Of a stretch of 64,000 bases of DNA, positions 23,601-34,530 are shown one piece after another (positions within the stretch are counted from its first letter, which is position 1; each line of letters begins with the position of its first letter). The notes under the pieces were generated by a model. The model was not told the origin of the DNA. It did not search any database and worked only from the letters and a program-made list of their open reading frames with translations. A program made the position numbers and the translations under genes. Source of the DNA: Aricia agestis (lineage: Eukaryota > Arthropoda > Insecta > Lepidoptera > Lycaenidae); assembly GCF_905147365.1 (NCBI RefSeq), contig NC_056412.1, forward strand, positions 13,012,001-13,076,000, in the 5' to 3' direction.

Positions 23601-26348
23601 AGTATCTTTAAAGTTTGTTGATATTGTTCGTCTTTCTGTATAATTCGAGATTGTTGAGTATGAGTAATATTCTGCAATTTCATTTTTTCATCTAATACAG
23701 TCTTTAACCTGATCTCGAGTTCTTCTTTCCTGATACAAAATAAATACATACTTAATTATAAACGAATATAATTTTCTATATTAATGTTAAGATTTATTTT
23801 AAATGTTTTCTCACTCATTTTGTAGTTTAGTTTTAGCCTCAACAATTTTTTCCAAATTCTTCGAATTTTCTTCAATTGAATTAGTCAGCTTACAAAGTTC
23901 CTCGTTAAATTCCTGCTGTGACTGTGGATTCAGAAGTAATAATAAGTAATTTGCTACACACAACGCTTAAAGTTTTGTGTTTTATTTTTTAGTAAAAAAT
24001 ACTTATAAAAGTCAAAAAGAGCGTGTGTACTGTGTACACGTCTTAGAACTTAGAAGTGAAACATGTATCGAAAATCGTTACGGCGCGCGGCGCGGCGCGG
24101 CATCGCGAGTCGTGACGCAATATTATTGTTTATTCGTCCTTCTTTTTCATGACGCCGCGCAGCCTTCAAATTAAAGAAGTTTGACTTCAATAAAGTTACA
24201 TAAAGTTACCTGATCCCGTTGATTTTGTATAGTTCGTTCCAGGACACGATATTCCTCTCTCGCTTGTTCCAGAGCCCCTTCTAAGTGGACGGCACGATTT
24301 TCGTTCATTTTCGCTTCACTTTCGAATTTCTTTAAACGTTCTTTCATTGATAAGTTTTTCAATTTTTCTTCTTTAACTATTTTTTCGAGCTCCTATAATG
24401 TGTAAGAAAACCAAAAGGGGTAACAATTTAAGTGATAACACTTTGAGGTCTGTAATTTTTCCGAGATAAAGTGTCTGATGTCGTTTCTCGGGAGTCAAAT
24501 TATAATATGCTCTACACCAAATATCAGTTCGGCGGTTATCCGTGAAGAGGACAGACACACTATCGCATTTATAATACTAGTGTGGAAGTATGGGTGCTAT
24601 ATGCTACCAGTAACTATTTGATTCTACAAGCTATTTTACTAGTATGGCGGTAAACAAAACCTCAATTTTAATTTTATTGGGATGCTGTTTGAAAACGTGA
24701 TCCTTATCATGGATTTGCTTCGGAGGAAGACTGTTCTTCGAGTTGAGTCGAGACAATTCGCTCGTAAGATTTTTGTTCCGCAGTGATACTGCCATTGTTT
24801 CCTTCACGCATTTTCTGATAACAATAACACAATACTACATATAAGGGAACGTGGCGAATCATTTTATAATCTTCACGTTGCTGTACAATGTATTATCAGA
24901 GAATTTGATTCAGAGGCAGATGGCAGACCTATGTAATTTGGCCGCGTTGCCGCGTTGTGTCAAACCCATAAAGTTAATATACCTAGCGGAATAGAGAAAC
25001 AAAGGCCTGAGCAAGAGAGATGTCACTATCAGTAACACTGCGTGGTAAAAAGAGACGTGTGATACATGACCGCAGCACTTTTTTTGACGTCCAGTCGGCA
25101 CGTGCCGCACGTTGACAATTTAATCTCATAGAAATCATGTTCAATCATGCTTGTGTAAGTGTATACGTACAACCAATTTCGGTTTCGTTTGACAGCTCGA
25201 GATTGTTGCCCTATTCCGCTAGGTATATTAACTTTATGGTCAAATCCAGCCGACAGATCTCGATTAACATTGCATTGATATAATTCGACCAAATGCCGTA
25301 GGTCCGTCAACTGCCTATGAATCAATTTCTTCGACGGTACATACCTTATTACGTCCGTTAGTTCCACCAGGTCCATGGCTAATTCTGTTTTGACAGCTTG
25401 TACTTTGTCTTTAAGCGCGTCATATTCGACTTTGAAATCATTAATTTTCCTTCCATTTCTACTATGCAATAAATCCTGGGAATTTAAATAATATGTTAAA
25501 TATTATCATAGGTAGAAAACATAATTAGAATTAAATATACATCAAATAAAGTATTACACTTTCATTCAGTTGTAAACTTTCAAACAAGTCAATTAATTCC
25601 TTGTGTTTCTGTAGCATTTCCTCGCACGTCCCAATTACTCTTGATGGAATGTTGGAAATCTTTTCCACGTCTACATTAAAATATGCTGCAACCATACGTT
25701 CCTTGTCGGCAACATCTTAAAACACATGTAAATAATTTAATACTGGTCTAGTTTGTAGTATTTCTACTCTCTTTTTGTAGTATTTCTAGTGTGGATTTGG
25801 CATACCATCATCATCATGGTCCCCCTCCCTCTCAAATTTTCTCGTTTATCGTTGCAGATAAATTAATATCATGTGTATTATGAATGGGCAATTATTATTT
25901 TAGTCTTATATTGTAAACATCCAAGGCATAGTAAAAGGAGGGGAAGTAAGCATAGCTGGGCACCTTTAATCAAATAGTTAACTACGTTAATCGTTAATCC
26001 ATTAAGAAAAAAGTTAGCTTCGTTAAACGTTAAATCGTTACATTACGGACGAATTAACGCAAGTTAACGTTAATCGTTAATCGGTTAATATGTGTAATAT
26101 GGCCTTGTTATGATTTAAGTATATTATTGCGTTAGTGTACATACAAAACCTGTTGGTTTAGGTTCTGGAAGTGAACTGGTTAGGGACAAAACAAAATATT
26201 TTTATAATTATTGTATACTAGCTGCCCCGGTGAACTTCGTGTCACTTTAAAACCTTCCCTGGGCTTCTACGAATATTTTAAGACTAAAATCAGATCAATC
26301 CGTTCAGCCGTTTTCGAGTTTTAGCATTACTAGCACAATTGACAATCC

Positions 26349-26416
<68 letters not shown>

Positions 26417-28947
26417 AAATTTATTTATTTTAGGTTTAGTGGTATTAAAGTTCAAATTGACTTTTGAGTATTATCACAAATCTTTTGTATGGGAGTATAG
26501 AAAAGTGTTGTTTTTAGACTTTTTCAGCAAATTTAATTTTTTTTAGAATTTTTCTCTCCGTAAGAACCATCCTCGTACTTCAAGGAATATTGAATAAAAA
26601 AAGAATTAGCGAAATCGGTCCAACCGTTCTCGAGTTTTGCGCTTAGCAACACATTCAGCGACTCATTTTTATATTACAGATTATTATTATTTATTAATAA
26701 TATTTTTATAATTATGTATTCTACCGAACTAATTTACACTGCACTCTTCTTTGTCAACATGCAAATGATTTATATTAACAATAAAAACAAATCACTTTCA
26801 CTGTATAAGCACGGCGCTGAGTAATGAAATGATAAAAGGAAACAAATCTCTTCTCACTCGCCTGAAAATGTATTGTTTTTGTTTCACTCGCTGTTGCCGT
26901 GCCGCGGCGCCGCGCTGCCCGCCCGCCCGGCACTTGTCGTTTCATACTAACTGTCTGAACCTGTTTTCGCGCCGCGCCGCGGTGCCGTGCGGTAAATAGT
27001 TGGCATTGGATTAACGATTAACGGACTTCTGCATATTAACGGAAGTTAACGAGTCCGTTAATATTTTTAAAAGTTAACTTAAAAGTTAATCCGTTAATCA
27101 AAATATTAACTTCGTTAATTAACGATTAACGGATTAAAGAGTTAATGCCCAGCTATGGAAGTAAGTTATCTTCATACAAATTACAAAGGTACCGCGCGCG
27201 GCTTGTATGCGTGCGCCATAGTATCAATGCGTCGCCACGTACGGCACACAACAAAATCTCGGCCAGTTTTAGAGGCTGGTACCGCCGAGATTTTGTTGTG
27301 TGCCGTGTAGCAACGCATTGATACTATGGCCACAGAATTGCTATGGCGCACACATACAAGCCGCGCGCGGTACCTTTGTATGAAGATAACTTATAGTCTG
27401 TCAAGAAAGTGAAGAAATTAAAAAGTGGCAACATCGTAGTGTCATCTCTTTCAAATCAATCTAGAAAAAACCGGCCAAGTGCGAGTTGGACTCGCCCATG
27501 AAGGGTTCCGCAGCAGCTATAAGGTTTATTTTTATGAAATTAAGAGGTTTTTAATTTATTTTCATATTTCAGTTGATTTAATAAAAGTTAAATTAAGGTT
27601 TACCATTTATGACGTATAAAAAAAACTACGGGCTAGATCTCGCTCGAACCAATTTTCGTTGGTAGTTTTAGTAATGTACATCATATATTTTTTAGACTTA
27701 TCATGCCCCTACTTTAGAAGTTAGAGGGGGGGGGGGGGGACACACATTTTACCACTTTGGAAGAGTGTCTCTCGCAAACTGTTCAGATTAGAAAAAAAAT
27801 ATATTAGACTAGCTGTTGCCCGCGACTTCGTCCGCGTGGACTTCAGTTTATAGCGCGCGATGTCAACAAAATTGGTGTCAAAAGCTTTTATAAAAAAACC
27901 CTGGTACCCCTTAAATCAATACAGCTGTGCAGTGTGCACACAATAAGTATTTCATTTTTTTATATTAAACTTTATACTTTATGCCAAATTTTAAAGCTTA
28001 TTTAGCCCTCCAATTACCCAACTTTACCCATAAACTATTTATCATTGATAGATTTAAGGTTACGTCACTGCAGATAAAGTACTGAGTTATTTAATACCGT
28101 AGAATAGATATAACAATCGAAAAAAATCGAAACTTAAAAAGATGATACCACGTCTTATAGAAAGACTTTTGAGCAAGCGTCAGCGCGATGTAGAAGACGC
28201 ACGGCGCCATCTATTATGAATTGTTGGAACTAACTTAATTTGAACAAATTTACGCATTTTCACCCCCTTACAACCCTTTTTTCCAGTAAAAAAGTAGCCT
28301 ATGTCCTTTCTCAGGCTTTAGACTATCTGTATACAAAATTTCATTACAATCGGTTCGGAAGTTTTGGCGTTTGGCGTGAAAGCGAGACTGACAGACAGAC
28401 AGACAGACAGAGATACTTTTGGCGTTTGGCGTGAAAGCGAGACTGACAGACAGACAGACAGACAGAGATACTTTTGCATTTATAATATTAGTATAGATTA
28501 TGTGCACACTGCATAGCTGTTTTTGGGTATTTTGATTAATTAAGGGCCGCGCTACACCGGAAGCACTTACCAGGGTATTAAAAAGTTTTTAAATTTGACA
28601 CAAATTTTGTTGACACCGCGCGCTATAAACTAAAGTCCACGCGGACGAAGTCGCGGGCAACAGCTAGTATTATACATAAAATATGTTTAAGATTTTTGAA
28701 ATTTTATTTTAATACACATCCAAGACCCAGGAACATTGAAAACTTTTTGTTCCGCCTGCGGGACTCGAACCCAGGACCCCCGGGATGAGCGCTGGCCACG
28801 CGCAATGCGAATTCATTTTCATCGATATTTTCATGGAAATAAGATATTTTCCCACATCAAAATGTAGCCTATGTCCTTTCTCAGACTCTAGAATAACTGT
28901 ATACAAAATTTCATTGCAATCGGTTCAGTAGTTTTGGCGTGAAAGCA

Positions 28948-28986
<39 letters not shown>

Positions 28987-31513
28987 GATACTTTCGCATT
29001 TATAATATTAGTATGGATAGTATGGATTAGAAATGCAGTAGGAGTTCTACATAAGATAAGATAGATTGATTATTATTATACCAAGTGATAATATTATTAA
29101 ACATAATATTCTAACGTATTAAAAACTATAAACAAAAACATACTAACTAATAAGTATGATTAGTTCTATGTTACAATAAGGTAAAAAATAAAACGCCATC
29201 TGTTGAATCGTATTAGAACTAAAATGTTCATTTCATCGATATATTTCTGGATTTTTTATAATATTATACATAAAATATGTTTAAGATTTTTGAAATTTTA
29301 TTTTCAAAAATCTTAAACATCCAAGACCCAGGAACATTGAAAACTTTTTGTTCCGCCTGCGGGACTCGAACCCAGGACCCCCGGGATGAGCGCTGGCCAC
29401 GCGCAATGCGAATTCATTTTCATCGATATTTTCATGGAAATAAGATATTTTCCCACATCAAAATGTAGCCTATGTCCTTTCTCAGACTCTAGAATAACTG
29501 TATACAAAATTTCATTGCAATCGGTTCAGTAGTTTTGGCGTGAAAGCAAGACAGACAGACAGACAGACAGACAGAGATACTTTCGCATTTATAATATTAG
29601 TATGGATAGTATGGATTAGAAATGCAGTAGGAGTTCTACATAAGATAAGATAGATTGATTATTATTATACCAAGTGATAATATTATTAAACATAATATTC
29701 TAACGTATTAAAAACTATAAACAAAAACATACTAACTAATAAGTATGATTAGTTCTATGTTACAATAAAGTAAAAAATAAAACGCCATCTGTTGAATCGT
29801 ATTAGAACTAAAATGTTCATTCCATCGATATATTTCTGGATTTTTTATAATATTATACATAAAATATGTTTAAGATTTTTGAAATTTTATTTTAATACAC
29901 ATCCAAGACCCAGGAACATTGAAAACTTTTTGTTCCGCCTGCGGGACTCGAACCCAGGACCCCCGGGATGAGCGCTGGCCACGCGCAATGCGAATTCATT
30001 TTCATCGAAATTTTCATGGAAATAAGATATTTTCCCACATCAAAATGTAGCCTATGTCCTTTCTCAGACTCTAGAATAACTGTATACAAAATTTCATTGC
30101 AATCGGTTCAGTAGTTTTGGCGTGAAAGCAAGACAGACAGACAGACAGACAGACAGAGATACTTTCGCATTTATAATATTAGTATGGATAAGCAAGAAGG
30201 AATATTTTGGTAGATTTTTCACACAATTATTAACACTTAATACGGTTCCCTTTTTTCTCCCATTAAATATAGCCTATATTCAGCAGAAATAGTGTGGATT
30301 AAAAATACTTCCATCGTGCATCGGCATCGTGGGTATCGCAGACACAATAGATCTTCAATTGTTATGCTGGCAGCCGGCTGCCGCTATTGGAGATTTATAG
30401 TTAAAGAAATTAATTAATTATAATAGCAATCAAAAATAATAGTCATTCAAAACTTATTTTAAAAAGTTCTAAAAATATTACTTTCGTAGTCATAACTTTT
30501 AAAGCTTTTTTGAAATTAGGATTATAATAATGAAGCACGATAGTCTATATCAAATCAATAAAGCAGCACCCGGCTGTCGCATAACTATTGAAAATCTATT
30601 GTGTCTGCGATTCCCACGATCGAGGTAATATTTACGTGGACTCTCCGGGCGAGTCTGTGGCACTGATAATTAAATCTCTCCCCTACCGCACGCACACCCG
30701 CGCATCGCGCCTTGACGCCCAATTCGCAACGTGCAGCAGAAATCGTAATATTTTAATTTCGCCATAACATTAAAACCAAACGTCCAATTTTAATCATTCA
30801 AAGACCGAATATTATCTACATTAACTGTACTTAGTGATGAAATAATTTATTTTGATAAGGGTCAATAGCATGATTTAAATAAACGCATTTAAATATAGTC
30901 CAAAAAAAATTCTAGATTTTTTAATAAAAAAATGGTTATTGTGCCTCACTCAACATAGATAGGTATAGTGTGTCGCGGACTTTTTTGTAGATATTTAAAA
31001 GATCTATAATTACTTAGAACATTTTATGCCTCTATCTTTTATAGTTTAGGCAGCGTACGCAAAATAAGTAACTTTTCTGGTTGATTTTTTAAACCTTGCG
31101 TCCGAAAATCCCAAATATATTACGGAACCTTATATTTTTCCAAAATAAAAATTAGCCTATGTTCAGCAGAAATAATGCAGGATTCCAATGGTAAAAGAAT
31201 TTTTCAAATCGGTCCAGTAGTTTCGGAGCCTATTCGACTCAAACAAACAAACAAACAAACAAACAAAAAATCAAATCTTTCCTCTTTATAATAGTAGTGT
31301 AGAAGACTCAATATGATTTTTGAAGACCTATCCATAGATACCCCACACGTATAGGTTTTTTGTTTCAGTTGTGTCTATGGGGACCCCTAAAATTTTAAAT
31401 AATTTTTCCATTCCATTTAAATCTTAAAGCGGTTCACAGACTACATCTACTTACCATGTTTCAATAGTATAGCTCTTATAGTTTCGGAGAAAATTGGCTG
31501 TGACATACGGATG

Positions 31514-31549
<36 letters not shown>

Positions 31550-33084
31550 TGACGAATCTATAAGGGTTCCGTTTTTTGCCATTTGGCTACGGAACCCTAA
31601 AAAGGGATGAGATGTTGTTGCCACTTTTTAATTTCTTCACTTTCTTGACTGACTATACTTCCCCTCCTTTTACTATGTCCAAGGTGAATTACTCTACCTG
31701 GACTGCAGGCCTTCGTTTCACCACAAAGCTCTAACAACCGTCGCGGAGTCAACTTTGCTACATTCATGATTTGCAGGTCATTTTCAGTAGCATGGGAACT
31801 CAGTTTTTGGCCTAGTAAAGCTAACTCCTCCTCAGCGGTCTTGAGATCTGCATATACTTCCATTATTGTGCCCTGTAATATTTTTAAGCTATATAGATGT
31901 TACGAATTTTTTTTTACGAAAAAAAAAACGCACGGCGACCGAATCAAGAAATTCCGTAACGAAAATAAACCTAACTCTCGTCTAGCGTTTCAGGCAGACT
32001 TCGGCAGGGTGTTTGTGAGCGTGCGAGTAGACGTATAGGTGTATACTAGCTGCTAACTGCAATAGCTTTACCGCGGCAGTCCCCGAGTGCCACAAGTTTT
32101 TTTTAAAATTCTGTAAATTAATAAAAAAAATTCATGTACTAATCTAAAATATTTTTGCTAGGCGAACTTACTTGTCTTTCCTTTAGGTCATCCCTCATTT
32201 TATCGAATTGCTCCTTTTTTACCTTCCAACTCGCTTTTAGTTCAATAGGGTCGATATTAGCTTTATTTGAATCTAAAAACATAGACCATTATGTTATTAA
32301 AAATAACATAATTAGGTTAAACCCACTTATAGAGGTCAGTGGTTAAACTGTAAACAGCAAATATATAAATGAGTAATGACCTGCAACAAACGTACTTATA
32401 CAGGGTGTTTCAAATAAATAAGTTATATTATAGCAAGCCGAAAGGTGACTCAGGGAATACTTTTGTTCTACGAGTTTTGGAAATTCGCGAAAAAAATTTT
32501 GCATTTCCATAGTCAAAAGTCTCGTGACCAACAAAGTGTCTATGGAAAATGGCTGTATGGGCAACGCTCCTTTTGCCTTTCCCGACCGGGACGAATTAAA
32601 AAAAATGTCTATGGAAAATTAATAATTTTTTTTCGCGAATTTCCAAAAGTCGCAGTACAAAAGTTTGTTCAGAATGACCCCCCCGAATCACCCCCTTTCG
32701 GCTTACTAAACCTTATTTATTTGAAACACCCTGTAGATTACACACTAGGTAAAGTACGTAAAGTAAAACAAAAAATTGAGTACATAATACCTAGTTCGTT
32801 TATTTGTCCTTTAGTTAGTTTTTCAGGATTAACACCACTCTCACTAGGAATCTAAAACAAGAAGTTTTCGTGTGGAGGGTTAGGTTAGGTTTAAATATTT
32901 TGTCTGCTTTTTCTTATTCTACAAAGTTCTTTGTTTAAGGCGTGACAAGGAAACAAATTAGTTCTACCTTCTGTTCCGATGTTTCTTGACATAATATTAT
33001 TCTATGAGAAGCCGTTATAATATTGTTATCATTCGTGTCATTTTGTTTTGGTATTTTTCCTCCATTTTCCGACATGGGACTAAC
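20643..33084 (-). CDS. Coiled-coil protein, paralog 2 of 3 (complete model)
   Basis: Function unknown. Fifteen exons in transcript order: 33084-32968 (ATG at 33075), 32851-32791, 32272-32172, 31872-31698, 25715-25558, 25475-25345, 24814-24661, 24392-24210, 23921-23815, 23729-23578, 22980-22844, 22713-22592, 21502-21388, 21258-21016, 20918-20643 (TAA). The joined frame is 741 codons, 740 residues. Residues 1-56 form a poorly conserved N-terminus. About 57-296 is the block shared with the two paralogs ('KVKKEQFDKMRDDLKERQ', 'EVYADLKTAEEELALLGQ', 'KISNIPSRVIGTCEEMLQ'). From about 297 it is almost continuous coiled coil ('LEKIVKEEKLKNLSMKER'), ending 'SLLKILENEL'. An AG just upstream of the ATG suggests a separate 5' untranslated exon. 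The donor of the 25558 exon could be placed 2 bases away; the phase 0 choice keeps the frame. Introns are heavily invaded by transposons, one of 5.98 kb (25716-31697). Confidence 0.82.
22140..22238 (+). repeat. 3' end of the 'GGGTTCCGTACC' repeat family
   Basis: The run 'CGGACGGACAGACAGACAGG' is followed by TATAAGGGTTCC and TACGGAACCCT, the usual end of this lepidopteran family. Lies in the intron of gene 2 between the exons at 21502 and 22592. Confidence 0.6.
22353..22426. repeat. Two perfect hairpins placed back to back
   Basis: Hairpin 1 (22353-22392): 18-bp arms AAATCTCGAAGGTTTGGA and complement, 4-bp loop. Hairpin 2 (22393-22426): 15-bp arms GCGCACAGGGCTTCC and complement, 4-bp loop. 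No base separates them. They lie in an intron of gene 2. Confidence 0.85.
23148..23331. mobile_element. MITE with GCCGGTTGGCAG ends
   Basis: Inverted ends ('GGAAGCCGGCTATATGAAC' versus the complement of 'GCCCGCTGCCAACCGGCACC') flank the repeated words ACGACGTGTC and GCTAGC. A second copy at 33417-33800 is split by a SINE. In an intron of gene 2. Confidence 0.6.
24883..25340. mobile_element. MITE at a splice donor of gene 2, itself interrupted
   Basis: The outer MITE has ends GTAC...AGAGAATTTGATTCA and TGAATCAATTTCTTCGACGGTAC. An uninterrupted relative of about 158 bp is at 36097-36254 and shares 'GATCTGTCGGCTGG(A/G)TTTGAC'. The right end is 4 bp from the exon end at 25345, so bases 5-8 of that intron come from the MITE. 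Together with the nested hAT-like MITE it makes up most of the 530-bp intron (24815-25344). Confidence 0.75.
24967..25238. mobile_element. hAT-like MITE, copy 2, nested
   Basis: Same ends as 5168-5461 (CATAAAGTTAATATACCTAG and complement), inserted in opposite orientation. Flanks GTCAAACC (24959-24966) and GTCAAATC (25239-25246) are an 8-bp duplication with one mismatch. The target lies inside the outer MITE of 24883-25340, so this insertion is the younger. Confidence 0.8.
25951..27157. mobile_element. hAT-like element with CATAGCTGGGCA ends
   Basis: Inverted ends CATAGCTGGGCA and TGCCCAGCTATG, perfect 8-bp duplication GAAGTAAG (25943-25950 and 27158-27165). Subterminal regions are dense in TTAACGATTAAC-like words. 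It holds SINE-like fragments (26219-26345, 26560-26690), an AT microsatellite and a GC-rich palindromic block (26890-27000). A second copy with the same start is at 57921. Confidence 0.8.
26349..26414. repeat. (TA)n microsatellite
   Basis: About 32 uninterrupted TA units inside the hAT-like element at 25951-27157. Confidence 0.9.
27163..27388. mobile_element. Palindromic MITE (AAGTTATCTTCATAC ends)
   Basis: Arms of about 100 bp are near-perfect complements, including 'CCGCGCGCGGTACC'-type and 'CACAACAAAATCTCGG' words. The left end overlaps the target duplication of the hAT-like element, which shows that this MITE was there first. Confidence 0.75.
27812..28668 (+). repeat. 'GCCCGCGACTTCGTCCGCG' family, head-to-head arrangement
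   Basis: A plus copy runs from CTAGCTGTTGCCCGCGACTT to the GACAGACAGA end near 28495, and includes a 60-bp internal duplication (28358-28477). It is followed at about 28500-28668 by an inverted copy of the 5' part of the same family, ending in the complement of CTAGCTGTTGCCCGCG. Another full copy is at 60343-62035. Confidence 0.65.
28671..30190 (-). repeat. Tandem array of a ~590-bp unit carrying a tRNA-derived SINE
   Basis: Units begin TATACATAAAATATGTTTAA at 28671, 29265 and 29854 (periods 594 and 589 bp; the last is partial). Each holds, on the minus strand, a tRNA-like SINE: the B-box word GGTTCGAGTCC occurs at about 28751-28770, 29346-29365 and 29932-29950, and the body runs into a poly-A-like end. 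Units are almost identical, which suggests recent unequal exchange. Short repeated open frames of 63-65 codons here are not genes. Confidence 0.8.
30191..31299. other. AT-rich filler inside the gene 2 intron
   Basis: No exon, transposase or defined repeat edge, apart from common SINE-like words (e.g. 'TTCAGCAGAAAT' at about 30280 and 31155). Confidence 0.4.
32401..32733. mobile_element. Tc1/mariner-type MITE
   Basis: Inverted ends CAGGGTGTTTCAAATAAATA and the complement ending GAAACACCCTG, flanked by TA on both sides, as expected of Tc1/mariner insertions. The arms continue to mirror each other inward ('TTCGCGAAAAAAA' versus 'TTTTTTCGCGAATT'). Lies in the gene 2 intron between exons 32791 and 32272. 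Confidence 0.8.
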
Positions 33085-33160
33085 CTAAAACAAGTTTAAT
33101 AAGTAGTGAGTACTGAGTACCTACTTATGTACCTACGTATAATTTAGGTACCATATCAAG

Positions 33161-33416
33161 CTGATCGCACATTTGTCAGCACCGCACGAGCAGCATTTAG
33201 TAACGTCATTTAAAGGAGTGAGCACACTGAGACGGGCCGTGCCGGGGCTCAGCATGCCGGGGCTCATCGCAAAAATCCGCCTCCATACAATTTGTATGGA
33301 AGCGGATGCGCGGCCCGTCTCAGTGTGCTCACTCCTTAAATCAACGAATAATTCTTAAAATGCGGCGTGGCGCGTATGGTGCGGTGCTGACTGCTGACAA
33401 AATATGTGCGATCGCC
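33161..33416. mobile_element. MITE with a second MITE inside it
   Basis: Outer ends CTGATCGCACATTTGTCAGC and the complement near 33395-33416. Inside, 33212-33337 is a separate palindrome with ends AAGGAGTGAGCACACTGAG and complement. It is directly upstream of gene 2, in the divergent promoter region. Confidence 0.7.
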
Positions 33417-33800
33417 TGGTGCCGGTTGGCAGCGGCGACATAAAGCAACCGCAAACGACGTGTTGTCGCGACTCACGACACTACTGGTTTCTATGTATTT
33501 TTTTTTATAAAATAAGGGGGCTAACGAGCAAACGGGTCACCTGATGGAAAGCAACTTCCGTCGCCCATGGACACTCGCAGCATCAGAAGAGCTGCAGGTG
33601 CGTTGCCGGCCTTTTAAGACGGAATAGGGTAGGGGATTGGGCCTCCGGTAAACTCACTCACTCGGCGAAATACAGCGCAAGCGCTGTTTCACGCCGCCAG
33701 CACGAAGCTAGCGACACTTTTTATAGAAATACTTAGAAACCAGTACTATCGCGACGACACGTCGTCTGCTGCCGCTTCATGTAGCTGGCTTCCAACTTTC
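33417..33800. mobile_element. MITE (GCCGGTTGGCAG ends) interrupted by SINE-like copy D
   Basis: The MITE halves (33417-33495 and 33699-33800) match 23148-23331. Between them is a minus-strand copy of the 'GGCCGGCAACGC' tail family (33500-33698), truncated before the distal head. The SINE-like copy is therefore the younger insertion. Confidence 0.7.
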
Positions 33801-33931
33801 ACCTTTATAGTTGTACATTGTACTGGAACTATAATATAAAACATCGCGCACATTGCGACACATTGCGCGAAGGAATACATCGTCCAAGTGCACGATGGAT
33901 TTCTTTTATGAAAAAACCCCGAAGCCTAAGT

Positions 33932-34389
33932 GCCAACCCACACGTACCACAGTCCACAACCACACGACATCGCAACGACAAAATGTCGTCGAGCAGTGGT
34001 TACGTGTGAATGGTGTCGCTGCAGCATTTTGTGGTTGCGTTGTGGTACCGACAAAATGCCGACGTGGTTGCGTTGTCGCTAGTGGTTGCGATGTGGTTGC
34101 GATGTGGTTGCGTACGATAGTCAATGAAACGGAGGGGGGGAAGAGCGCGGGCGGTGTGCGCGCACCGTCGTTGCATCGACGCAACGTTGTGGTTGCGATG
34201 TGGTCGGCCGTGGTTACGTTTGACTTTGACAGATAACTTATCTGACAAGTGGTCGACAACGACTGCAAAATGTGGTACGTGTGAATGGTCCAGTTCATTT
34301 ACAATACGAAATATACGCCCGACCACGTGGTGTGGTTGTGGTGTGGTTGTAGTTGTCGTGTGGTTGTGTTGTGGTACGTGTGGGTTGGC
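33932..34389. mobile_element. MITE with GCCAACCCACACGTACCAC ends
   Basis: Inverted ends GCCAACCCACACGTACCAC (33932) and GTGGTACGTGTGGGTTGGC (ending 34389). The interior is rich in GTGGTTGCGATGTGG repeats on one strand and their complements, so long spurious frames appear on both strands (up to 130 codons). Not a gene. Confidence 0.75.
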
Positions 34390-34396
34390 CCTAAAG

Positions 34397-34512
34397 GTGA
34401 TCGCACATATTCTATCAGCACCGTACGCGCCGTACGCGGCTCTGCATTATATGTAATGAATGTTAAAATTCGGCGCGTACGGTGCTGACGTGCTGTCAAA
34501 CGTACAATCAGC
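34397..34512. mobile_element. Short MITE of the 'GATCGCACAT' family
   Basis: Contains GTGATCGCACATATTC, then CAGCACCGTACGCGCCG facing its complement CGGCGCGTACGGTGCTG. Same family as 33161-33416. Confidence 0.6.
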
Positions 34513-34530
34513 TTTTTACATAACTTAGAC

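Larger units (their letters stand above)
27468..31603 (+). mobile_element. 'GGGTTCCGTACC' family copy split by later insertions
   Basis: The 5' end (AAAACCGGCCAAGTGCGAGT, then GGACTCGCCCATGAAGGGTT) is at 27468-27810. The 3' end (GACAGACAGACA run, 'ATAAGGGTTCCG', 'TACGGAACCCTAAAAA') is at about 31300-31603. Between them lie the repeats at 27812-30190 and AT-rich sequence with a further SINE-like tail (AAACAAACAAACAAAC, 31240-31270). Other copies: 3569-3930 (minus) and 59051-59463 (plus). Confidence 0.55.
25927..31677. mobile_element. Composite TIR element filling an intron of gene 2
   Basis: The ends are inverted: CATAGTAAAAGGAGGGGAAG at 25927 and its complement ending at 31677. Further inside, 'AAGAAAGTGAAGAAATTAAA' at 27397 matches in reverse at about 31620-31650. 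Flanking repeats TCCAAGG (25920-25926 and 31678-31684) support one insertion event. It is 5751 bp today because of later insertions listed separately. A lone end of the family is at about 54317-54336. No transposase frame survives. Confidence 0.65.

Noticed and set aside
25029..25344. Read-through extension of the gene 2 exon at 25345-25475
   Set aside because: Past ATAAG|GTATGT the open frame lies in two nested MITEs; a relative of the outer MITE occurs at 36097-36254.
28751..28770. Possible tRNA gene (B box GGTTCGAGTCC on the minus strand)
   Set aside because: The acceptor stem and anticodon arm do not pair as a tRNA and the body continues into a SINE tail; the same holds for 35880-36012.
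28709..30089. Three near-identical minus-strand frames of 64-65 codons
   Set aside because: They repeat with the 590-bp tandem array and include the SINE B box; repeat-derived, not a gene family.
31597..31697. Read-through extension of the gene 2 exon at 31698-31872
   Set aside because: After the donor CCAG|GTAGAG the frame enters the end of the composite TIR element; both paralogs have a phase 1 intron at this point.
33853..34499. Several overlapping frames of 66-130 codons on both strands
   Set aside because: They come from GTGGTTGCGATGTGG-type repeats inside the MITE 33932-34389.
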